From positions 1 to 22,469 of the forward strand of contig JBFEUI010000038.1 in the NCBI GenBank assembly GCA_041547565.1: a stretch of 22,469 nt of DNA, read 5' to 3'. The notes beneath the pieces were generated by a model. It made no database searches and was not told where the DNA came from. It saw only the letters and a list, made by a program, of their open reading frames with translations. The stretch is from JBFEUI01 sp041547565 (GTDB lineage Bacteria > Pseudomonadota > Gammaproteobacteria > Thiohalomonadales > Thiohalomonadaceae). How positions within the stretch are numbered: the first letter of the stretch is position 1; each line of letters opens with the position of its first letter. This document shows positions 6,740-14,102 of this stretch, piece after piece. Made by a program: the position numbers and the translations under genes.

Positions 6740-8983
6740 TTAGAACTTGAACGGGCTCATGCCGATTTCTTCGACGGTCTTTTCCATATCGTTAATGAGC
6801 TGCGGAATGCGCTCAATATCGGCGATGGAGACCTCGTAGGTGGCGACACGCTCTTCTTCCAGATTCAGTGTCTTCAGGGTTTCGTCGACCTTGCTCATAC
6901 GGATATGAGCCATCTCGGAACCGCGTACGAAGTGACACTGGTAATTTTCACCCTTCTGGCAACCCAGCAGGACGATGCCGTCATAGCCGCTGTTCAGTGC
7001 GTCGGTCACCCAGATCAGGTTGGTGGAACCGAGGCAGCGAACCGGCACGACACGTGCCCAGGGGCTGTATTCCTGGCGCGTCATACCGGCCATGTCGAGC
7101 GCCGGGTAGGCGTCGTTCTCGCAGGCCAGTACCAGGATGCGCGGCTTCTCGTCGAACTCGTCGGGGATGTCCACGTTCTTGATCTGCTGACCGACGGTGT
7201 CGACCGAGTAGTTCTCGAAGGAGATGACGCGTACCGGGCAGGCACCCATGCAGGTACCGCAACGGCGGCAACGTGCCTCGTTGTACTGCGGGTAGCCGTT
7301 CTCGTCCTCGTTGATGGCGCCGAAGGGGCACTCAACGGTACAACGCTTGCACTGGGTGCAGCCTTCCTTGCGGAAGCTTGGGAAGGACAGGTCACCGGAG
7401 CGCGGGTGGGCGGCACGGCCCAACGCGGAGTTCTCGCAGGCCTGGATGGCCTTCAGTGTGGCGCCGGCAGCGTCTTCCTGGGTCTGGGCGATGTCCATCG
7501 GACGACGCACAGGACCGGCGGCGTAGATACCGGTACGGCGGGTCTCGTACGGGAAGCAGATGAAGTGGGAATCGGTGAAACCCTTGGTCAGCTGCGGCAT
7601 GTCCGGACCCTGGCGGTAATCCAGGTTGAGGACGGATTCGCGAGACTTGATGAACTCGATCTTCTGCTCGGCGGCGGCGACCTTTTCATCGTCACCGACG
7701 GCCTCGCCACGCTCGGACTCGGCGGCCAGCAGGCCTTCAACGTCGACACCGGAGTTGGGCAGCATGCCGGTGGCCAGAACCACGATATCGGCGTCGATAT
7801 CGGTGTCCTCGTCGAGGATCAGGTCCTTGTAGTTGACCTTAAGCGAACCGTTGGCATCGACGCTGCTGACGGCGCCCTTGGAGAAGGTGACGCCGTTCTC
7901 CTGGCCGCAGCGGTAGAAGTCCTCGCCGGTGGCACCGGGTACACGCAGGTCATCGAACAGTACGGTGGCGTCGCCGCCGGCCTGCTTGACGTACATCGCC
8001 TGCTTGATGGAGGTGGCACAGCAGTGGCCGGAGTAGTAGTCCAGCTCGCCTTCCTTGCTGGAACGCTGGCCGGCGCACTGGACGAAGACCACGTTCTGGG
8101 CATCGGAGCCGTCGGATTTCTTAATGGCGCCGCCGTTGGCCTTGACCATCTGCTCGAAGCCGAGCTGGTCCATGACGTCGGGGCTTTTGCCGCCGCCCAG
8201 GTCGGGCAGCTTGTTGATGTCGTAAGGGGTAAAGCCGGTGGCCTGGACGATGGCGCCGACAGTGAAGTTGCTGCCGTCGGACAGTTCAACACTGAAGCGG
8301 CCCGGCGCGCCGGCAGTCTTGGCGACAGTGGCGCCGGTGTGGACATTGATCTTGTCGTTGCCGTTGACCGCCTCGATCATCTCGTCCATGCCGGTATCGA
8401 CAGGACCCTGCAGGCCGTTCTTGCCCGGCACACGCTTGTACAGCTGGGCAACGTTACCGCCGAGGGCGTCGTTCTTTTCCACCAGCTCCACGGTGTAGCC
8501 GGTGGCAGCAGCTTCCAGGGCAGAGGTCATGCCGGAGACGCCGCCGCCGACAACCATGATGCTGCGTGTCAGGCCCTGCTCCTCGCTCGGGGCGGGTGGG
8601 GTCATGAACTTGGCTTCGGCACAGGCCATGCGCACGTAGTCGTCGGCCATCTCCTGGGTGGTCTCCTGGTGCTCATCGTCCTCGGGACGGATCCAGATGA
8701 CACCCTCACGGATGTTGGCGCGGCTGAGCGTCACACCTTCAAAATTAAAGGCTTCGGTCTTGGCACGGCGTGAGCAGGCGGCGATGACGACCTTGTTGAC
8801 ACCTTCGTTGTCGATGTCGTCCTGGATCATCTTCACGCCTTCGGCGTTGCACAGGAACTCGTGTTCCTTACCGATGGCGGCTTTGCCGTCACGGGTTGCG
8901 GTCATGACCAGCTGGTTGATGTCCAGACGGTCTTCGATGCCGCAACCTTTGCAGATATAGGCTCCAATCTTGTTGTCAGACAC
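6740..8983 (-). CDS. qmoB: QmoB, HdrA-like flavoprotein with C-terminal MvhD domain
   Basis: From GTG 8983 the protein has 747 residues. Its order is an N-terminal region with CKGCG (residues 11-15), an FAD-binding GGGVSG motif (about 141-146), an HdrA-type cysteine segment around FVQCAGQRS (about 295), and two [4Fe-4S] motifs, CTQCKRCTVECP (about 542) and CRRCGTCMGACP (about 571). An MvhD/FlpD-like domain fills the C-terminus from about 613. This is the architecture of QmoB, the subunit of the Qmo complex that interacts with APS reductase. A GGAGGG ribosome-binding site lies 9 bp before the GTG, inside the end of qmoA, whose stop codon is 4 bp upstream. An in-frame ATG at 9007 lies within qmoA and lacks such a site, so GTG is preferred. 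hdrC follows directly. Confidence 0.94.
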   Translation of the reverse strand: MSDNKIGAYICKGCGIEDRLDINQLVMTATRDGKAAIGKEHEFLCNAEGVKMIQDDIDNEGVNKVVIAACSRRAKTEAFNFEGVTLSRANIREGVIWIRPEDDEHQETTQEMADDYVRMACAEAKFMTPPAPSEEQGLTRSIMVVGGGVSGMTSALEAAATGYTVELVEKNDALGGNVAQLYKRVPGKNGLQGPVDTGMDEMIEAVNGNDKINVHTGATVAKTAGAPGRFSVELSDGSNFTVGAIVQATGFTPYDINKLPDLGGGKSPDVMDQLGFEQMVKANGGAIKKSDGSDAQNVVFVQCAGQRSSKEGELDYYSGHCCATSIKQAMYVKQAGGDATVLFDDLRVPGATGEDFYRCGQENGVTFSKGAVSSVDANGSLKVNYKDLILDEDTDIDADIVVLATGMLPNSGVDVEGLLAAESERGEAVGDDEKVAAAEQKIEFIKSRESVLNLDYRQGPDMPQLTKGFTDSHFICFPYETRRTGIYAAGPVRRPMDIAQTQEDAAGATLKAIQACENSALGRAAHPRSGDLSFPSFRKEGCTQCKRCTVECPFGAINEDENGYPQYNEARCRRCGTCMGACPVRVISFENYSVDTVGQQIKNVDIPDEFDEKPRILVLACENDAYPALDMAGMTRQEYSPWARVVPVRCLGSTNLIWVTDALNSGYDGIVLLGCQKGENYQCHFVRGSEMAHIRMSKVDETLKTLNLEEERVATYEVSIADIERIPQLINDMEKTVEEIGMSPFKF

Positions 8984-8987
8984 TGTA

Positions 8988-10268
8988 TTAACCCTCCGAT
9001 CCTGCAACTTTGTTCACAACCTGGATGGCACGCAGTGCCGCGGCTGTAGCGTTCTGGGCAGCACGGTTGACGTCCAGTGCGTCGGAAGAACAACCGGCGC
9101 CGAAGATGCCGCCATTGGCCTCATCCGGTTCGATGAAGTTGTGCTTGTTGATATTGGTACCCTCTGGGAGTACCCCGGAAGGAACGTTGGATTCCATACC
9201 GACTGCCAGCACAACCAGGTCGTGCTCGTTGGCGTAGCGGTTGTAACCCTCGGTATCCACACCGTTCAGTACCACGTTGCCGTTCTCGCCCTTGACGATG
9301 TTGGCGACCTTCGACTTGACGAAGCTGACGTTCTCGTCGGCCTGGACCTTCTGGTAGAAGTCGTCGATACGGTCGATGGCACGGATATCGATGTAGTAAA
9401 CAGTGGATTTGCAATCTTCCAGCTGCTCGGAAATGTAGGTGGTCTGCTTCAGGGAGGCCATGCAGCAGATACGCGAGCAGTGCTCCAGGTGGTTGCGGTC
9501 ACGGGAACCGGCACACTGGATGAAGGCGATGTTCTTCGGTGCTTCACCGTCGGAAGGACGCTGAATCTTGCCGCCGGTGGGACCGAAGGGGTCGAGCATG
9601 CGCTCGAACTCGACGTTGGTGATGACGTTGTCGTAGCGGTCATAGCCATAAGGCTGAATCTTGTTGGCATCGTAAGGGGTCCAGCCGGTGGCCCAGACGA
9701 TGGCGCCGACGTTGAGGCTGAGTTCTTCCTCGGCCATCTCCAGGTCCACAGCGTCGAACTTGCAGGCCTCTTTGGCCTTGTTCGCATCATCGGTGCCGAT
9801 GATGGCCGGGTCGATGACATAGCGCTGGGGGAAGGCCATGGTGTGGCTCAGGTAGGCGCCCTTGCGCTTTTTCATGCCGTAGTTGTGCTCGTCGTCGAAT
9901 TCGGCCTCTACTGCCTTGGCGCACTCGCCGCAGGCGGTGCAGTTTTCGTTGACGTAGCGCGGTGCAACCTTGACGCTGACGTTGTAGTTACCTTCCTCAC
10001 CGCTGACGCCGGTGACTTCCGCCATGGTCAGCAGGCGAATGTTCTTGTTCGCCTTCAGGCGACGCAGCTGGATTTCGATACCGCAGGTGGGTATGCACAG
10101 CTTGGGGAAGTATTTGTACAGCTGACCGACACGGCCGCCGACGGTAGGCGATTTCTCCACCAGCAGGACCTGTTTACCGCATTCGGCCGCTTCAATGGCC
10201 GCGGTCAGTCCGCTAATGCCGCCACCTACGACCATGATGGTCTCGTTGGTTGCGATTACCTCTGACAT
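8988..10268 (-). CDS. qmoA: QmoA, HdrA-like flavoprotein
   Basis: The 426-residue protein has an N-terminal FAD-binding motif MVVGGGISGLT (residues 12-22), the GGRVGQLYKYFPKLC region (about 43-57), a cysteine segment CTACGEC (about 110-116) and FIQCAGSRDR (about 245) followed by a CSRICC motif. It matches the HdrA-like flavoprotein QmoA, which works with QmoB to move electrons between APS reductase and the next carrier. The ferredoxin motif looks incomplete: the usual fourth cysteine-proline is replaced by lysine and alanine residues. The ATG at 10268 has a strong GGAGGG site 6-7 bp upstream; the frame extends 45 codons further but without a plausible start. It is the first gene of the operon. 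Confidence 0.93.
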   Translation of the reverse strand: MSEVIATNETIMVVGGGISGLTAAIEAAECGKQVLLVEKSPTVGGRVGQLYKYFPKLCIPTCGIEIQLRRLKANKNIRLLTMAEVTGVSGEEGNYNVSVKVAPRYVNENCTACGECAKAVEAEFDDEHNYGMKKRKGAYLSHTMAFPQRYVIDPAIIGTDDANKAKEACKFDAVDLEMAEEELSLNVGAIVWATGWTPYDANKIQPYGYDRYDNVITNVEFERMLDPFGPTGGKIQRPSDGEAPKNIAFIQCAGSRDRNHLEHCSRICCMASLKQTTYISEQLEDCKSTVYYIDIRAIDRIDDFYQKVQADENVSFVKSKVANIVKGENGNVVLNGVDTEGYNRYANEHDLVVLAVGMESNVPSGVLPEGTNINKHNFIEPDEANGGIFGAGCSSDALDVNRAAQNATAAALRAIQVVNKVAGSEG

Positions 10269-10349
10269 TGATATCCCTCCGTAAAGGACGATTTTTATAA
10301 GCTTTAAAGCTGAATTCTGCTGGGGGGGTAACGGCAGGCCAGAGGAGGA

Positions 10350-10361
10350 ACTGTATACAGT
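10350..10361. promoter_or_regulatory. 12-bp perfect palindrome upstream of qmoA
   Basis: ACTGTATACAGT is a perfect 12-bp dyad located about 80 bp upstream of the qmoA start codon. Its size and position suit a dimeric transcription factor site, but no regulator can be named and chance occurrence is possible. Confidence 0.35.
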
Positions 10362-10405
10362 CAGCGGCCCGCTAGCATATCTACTCCCACATAGGGGCAA
10401 CACAA

Positions 10406-10442
10406 TACTCCTTTATAGGACGGTTGCCTATATTAAGGAGTA
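10406..10442. promoter_or_regulatory. Inverted repeat upstream of qmoA, candidate operator or leader hairpin
   Basis: TACTCCTTTATAGG (10406-10419) and CCTATATTAAGGAGTA (10427-10442) are inverted copies with a 2-nt bulge and a 7-nt spacer. They lie about 140 bp upstream of qmoA. The structure could be an operator or, if transcription starts upstream, a hairpin in the leader of the qmo mRNA. Confidence 0.4.
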
Positions 10443-10514
10443 TCGAATTTTCCAATGCGGAAATAGATTGCATATATGTTTTGCTTATGGAACGCGATGT
10501 TCCTAAGGCTATAT

Positions 10515-10566
10515 AAAACCTAACAATTTTCTAGGTTTTTGCCGTGTCGGCTTGTGTAAGCCGACA
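10515..10566. other. Two adjacent hairpins in AT-rich DNA
   Basis: The first is AAAACCTA/TAGGTTTT (10515-10522, 10532-10539) with a 9-nt loop. The second is TGTCGGCTT/AAGCCGACA (10545-10553, 10558-10566) with a 4-nt GTGT loop and a perfect 9-bp stem. Neither has the GC stem followed by a T run needed for a confident terminator call. Their role is unknown. Confidence 0.5.
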
Positions 10567-10618
10567 AATGTCATTATTTAATGGATGAGCGTGTAAATCG
10601 ACACTCATTTAAATATAA

Positions 10619-10867
10619 GGTGAGGTGTGAAGGGTGAAGCGCATGTCGTTAAACGTGAAAGGTGAATCGTAAAATGAGATAGGGCGCCCCACGGGCGCCA
10701 GAATACGGCGGGCATGGCCCGCCCTATGCCCATGATTTAATAACAGGTGAAGGGTGATGAATGAAGTGTGAAAAGGGCATGGTGCCAATGCTACATTTAC
10801 GATTCACGTTTAACGCTTAACGTTTCACGCCAGTTCGCTTCACTCTTCACTTCTTACTCTTCACACC
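10619..10867. repeat. Nested inverted-repeat element, copy 2 of the GTGAAGGGTGA family
   Basis: The left arm (about 10619-10676) and right arm (about 10787-10867) are imperfect inverted copies. GTTAAACGTGA (10648-10658) pairs with 10804-10814, and GTGAATCGTAAAATG (10662-10676) matches the reverse complement of 10794-10807 apart from one base. Between them sit two GC-rich hairpins (10683-10699 and 10707-10723), themselves enclosed by an ATAGGGCG/CGCCCTAT pair (10679-10686, 10720-10727). The outer GTGAAGGGTGA motifs match those of the palindrome after aprA. There is no transposase, so it is a non-autonomous, MITE- or REP-like intergenic repeat. Confidence 0.7.
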
Positions 10868-10878
10868 CAGGAGTCCCT

Positions 10879-11691
<813 letters not shown>

Positions 11692-11714
11692 GTCGGTGTT
11701 GGGTACGCAAAGTT

Positions 11715-11860
11715 CGCGGAGACGCCAAGAGCGCGAAGATGATGAAAATGACTGATGCAGTCTATAGGGCTGGTTGCCATTGTGGTTTTCGCCAGAATAA
11801 TGTCGATACGAGGAAGGCAGTAAAATTATTTAACAACTTTGCGATCTTGGCGTCTCTGCG
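11715..11860. repeat. Inverted-repeat element between the ATPase and VWA genes
   Basis: The 24-bp arms at 11715-11738 and 11837-11860 match as inverted repeats at 21 of 24 positions, centred on the shared GAGACGCCAAGA. They enclose a 98-bp spacer. Shorter echoes of CGCAAAG/CGCGAAG lie at the edges. The sequence type resembles dispersed intergenic repeats seen in many proteobacterial genomes. It fills almost the whole 192-bp gap and shows no coding potential. Confidence 0.7.
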
Positions 11861-11883
11861 GTCTCAGCGCTACTTACTCCTGA

Positions 11884-14001
11884 ATGAATAAAGACACCAC
11901 ACTAACGGCTGAACAGATCACCGCCCGCCTCGATGAATACCTCGAGGTGGAGTTCACCTTCATCCGCACCGATGAGCTGGCAAAGGTGTTGCTGTCGCTG
12001 CCGCGGCACGATCAGGAGTTTATCCTGGACTGGGTCAAACGCATCGCCAGCACACAAATCGAGCTGGCCCACCAGTTTGCCCGCCACGTGATTCATGTGC
12101 TGGACAAGATGGATGCCCACACCATCGAGGCCTGGGTGCTCTATGCGCTGGACTGTTATGACCGTTCCGGCCTGCTCGAGGCGATGGCGGTGATTCACAA
12201 TGTGGAGCACTTCGTGCGCCTCAGTCACGAGCGTGCCGTTGGTGCGGTGTTCGAGGAGGTCAACGGGGTACTGCGCAACTTCGTCCATGGTCTGAGCGGC
12301 AGGCAGTTGCAGCTGGAGCATGCCGAGCAGGGTTGGACCGACAGTGAGACCATTTACCTCCCTGCCGTGGTCGCCCAGCTGGAGAGCAAGGAGGACAATT
12401 TCCTGCTTTACAAATCGCTGGCGGCAATGCTGTGGGCGCAGACTCGTTTTGGCACCTTCCGCGTCGATCTCCAAGAGGCGCTGGGTAGACACGCCCGTTA
12501 TGAACGGGCGCGGGGGTGTTTTCAGGCACTGGAGACAATGCGGCTCGAGGCCTGTATCGCCCGCGAACTGCCCGGGCTGTATCGCGGCATGCAGCGCTTG
12601 AAGCAGGAGTTGAACCAGGATGAAGTGCCATCGCGCTGGCAACAGGCCGCGCAAGCGCTGGCAAGCGCCACGGCAACGGTGGAAGACAGTCTGGCACTGG
12701 TAGACAGCATGCTCGATGCCCCCCGGCCCGTGGTGCCGTGTTACCAGGGGGCGATGGACCCGGCGGCGGTGGAAGCGGTGAAACAGGCGCGCATCGAACG
12801 GGAAAAGATGTTGCTGCGTGTGCGCCTGGCCAAGATGCTGGAAGAGGCGCGCAGGGAGGGCACGGAAACCGAAAAGCCGGGGAAGTTTGAATTAACAAAC
12901 AAGGCGGATAGCCAGCGGCAGGAACCGGGTCAGTTTGAGCTGACACTGGATGATGTGCCGATTGCGCCGCCCGCCGATGTCAAACAGCTACTTACCTCAA
13001 TACAACTCGATTTGAGTGAGATACCGGACGAGTATCTGCATCCGGCCGGGCCCGGCGAATACGACCCCAGCCTCTACCGGGAGCAGAAACCGAACATGGA
13101 GGAGGTGTGGAGCGGCACCTATCATGAGGAGGGAGCGGAGTTCTACGACGAGTGGGACCATGGCCGCCAGCACTACCGTAAAAACTGGTGCGTGGTGCGC
13201 GAGGTTAATGTCAAACCGGTCTATGACGACTTTGTCGACAGAACACTCAACAAGCACATGGGTCTGGTGAAGCACCTGCGCAAGACCTTCGAGGCGATGC
13301 GCGATGAGGACCGGTTGTTGAAGTGCCAGGCCCATGGCGACGGGGTCGATATCGATGCCCTGGTCGAGGCGCTGGCCGACGCCAATGACGGTCGGGAGAT
13401 GTCCGAACGCCTGTTTACCCGCATGCACCGCTGTGAACGCAACATTGCCGTGGTCTTCATGGTGGACATGAGCGGCTCCACCCGCGGCTGGATCAACGAG
13501 GCCGAGCGTGAGTCCCTGGTGCTGCTGTGCGAGGCGCTGGAGACGCTCGGTGATCGCTACGCCATCTACGGCTTCTCCGGCACCACGCGTAAACGCTGCG
13601 ACCTGTTTCATATCAAGTCGTTCGAGGAGCCGTATGACCGTGAGGTGAAGGCGCGCATCAGCGGTATCGATGCGCAGGATTACACCCGCATGGGCTTTGC
13701 CATTCGCCACCTTAGCCGGTTGCTCAACGGGGTCGATGCGAAAAACCGCATTCTTATCACCATCTCCGACGGTAAACCGGACGACCTCAACGACTACCGC
13801 GGTGAATACGGTATCGAGGATACCCGCAAGGCGCTGATCGAGGCACGGCGCAGCGGCATCCACCCCTACTGCATTACCATCGACGAGAAGGCGCGCGACT
13901 ACCTGCCCCACCTCTACGGCCCGGCAGCCTATACCCTGGTGCGTGAGGTGGCGGAATTGCCGCTGAAGGTCTCGGATATCTACCGGCGTTTAACGGTTTG
14001 A
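11884..14001 (+). CDS. VWA-domain partner of the MoxR ATPase (CbbO/NorD-like)
   Basis: The 705-residue cytoplasmic protein has a largely helical N-terminal part (about 1-310), a charged, low-complexity linker (about 310-370) and a C-terminal von Willebrand factor A domain (about 520-700). The metal-ion-dependent adhesion site is complete: DMSGS (about 529-533), the threonine in DYTRMG (about 600) and SDGKPDD (about 627-633). The layout is that of CbbO and NorD, adaptor proteins that link a CbbQ/NorQ ATPase ring to its target. The adjacent ATPase gene supports this. CbbO proteins are often somewhat longer, so NorD or an uncharacterised relative remains possible. The ATG has no clear Shine-Dalgarno sequence and lies 23 bp after the end of an inverted repeat. 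Confidence 0.82.
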   Translation: MNKDTTLTAEQITARLDEYLEVEFTFIRTDELAKVLLSLPRHDQEFILDWVKRIASTQIELAHQFARHVIHVLDKMDAHTIEAWVLYALDCYDRSGLLEAMAVIHNVEHFVRLSHERAVGAVFEEVNGVLRNFVHGLSGRQLQLEHAEQGWTDSETIYLPAVVAQLESKEDNFLLYKSLAAMLWAQTRFGTFRVDLQEALGRHARYERARGCFQALETMRLEACIARELPGLYRGMQRLKQELNQDEVPSRWQQAAQALASATATVEDSLALVDSMLDAPRPVVPCYQGAMDPAAVEAVKQARIEREKMLLRVRLAKMLEEARREGTETEKPGKFELTNKADSQRQEPGQFELTLDDVPIAPPADVKQLLTSIQLDLSEIPDEYLHPAGPGEYDPSLYREQKPNMEEVWSGTYHEEGAEFYDEWDHGRQHYRKNWCVVREVNVKPVYDDFVDRTLNKHMGLVKHLRKTFEAMRDEDRLLKCQAHGDGVDIDALVEALADANDGREMSERLFTRMHRCERNIAVVFMVDMSGSTRGWINEAERESLVLLCEALETLGDRYAIYGFSGTTRKRCDLFHIKSFEEPYDREVKARISGIDAQDYTRMGFAIRHLSRLLNGVDAKNRILITISDGKPDDLNDYRGEYGIEDTRKALIEARRSGIHPYCITIDEKARDYLPHLYGPAAYTLVREVAELPLKVSDIYRRLTV

Positions 14002-14102
14002 CACAATCGCTCCGGCTCGCCTTGCCCGAATGGCGGTGTAGAATGAGGAGTTAGGGGGCAGCTTTGGCTAGACTAAGGAAGTAAACCGCCGGAAAGGATC
14101 CC

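Larger units (their letters stand above)
10269..10878. other. 610-bp intergenic region between qmoA and the AAA+ ATPase gene
   Basis: This is the longest non-coding stretch in the window, between divergently transcribed genes. The qmoA-proximal third (10269-10450) holds palindromic candidate operator sites. The middle (10450-10618) is AT-rich and contains two simple hairpins. The right part (10619-10867) is a nested inverted-repeat element. No convincing open reading frame or tRNA is visible. A promoter for the qmo operon must lie in the first two thirds, but no hexamer pair stands out clearly enough to place it. Confidence 0.8.

Noticed and set aside
6434..8773. A 779-codon open frame on the plus strand opposite qmoB and hdrC
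   Set aside because: It runs antisense to clearly recognisable Fe-S flavoproteins, has a composition typical of the reverse complement of GC-rich coding sequence (many H, V, G, L, D) and shows no known domain.
8970..10265. A 431-codon open frame on the plus strand opposite qmoA
   Set aside because: It is a shadow of the qmoA codon pattern with the same composition bias and no motif.
10269..10403. Upstream extension of qmoA to 10403
   Set aside because: ATG 10268 has a strong GGAGGG site and the protein then begins in the normal way before its FAD motif.
10619..10870. CRISPR array, because short motifs such as GTGAAGGGTGA recur
   Set aside because: The copies are degenerate, irregularly spaced and arranged as inverted rather than direct repeats, and no cas gene is nearby.
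10768..10878. N-terminal extension of the AAA+ ATPase to ATG 10768
   Set aside because: The extra 37 codons translate the intergenic repeat, do not resemble CbbQ/NorQ proteins, and GTG 10879 has a good ribosome-binding site and gives the normal family length.
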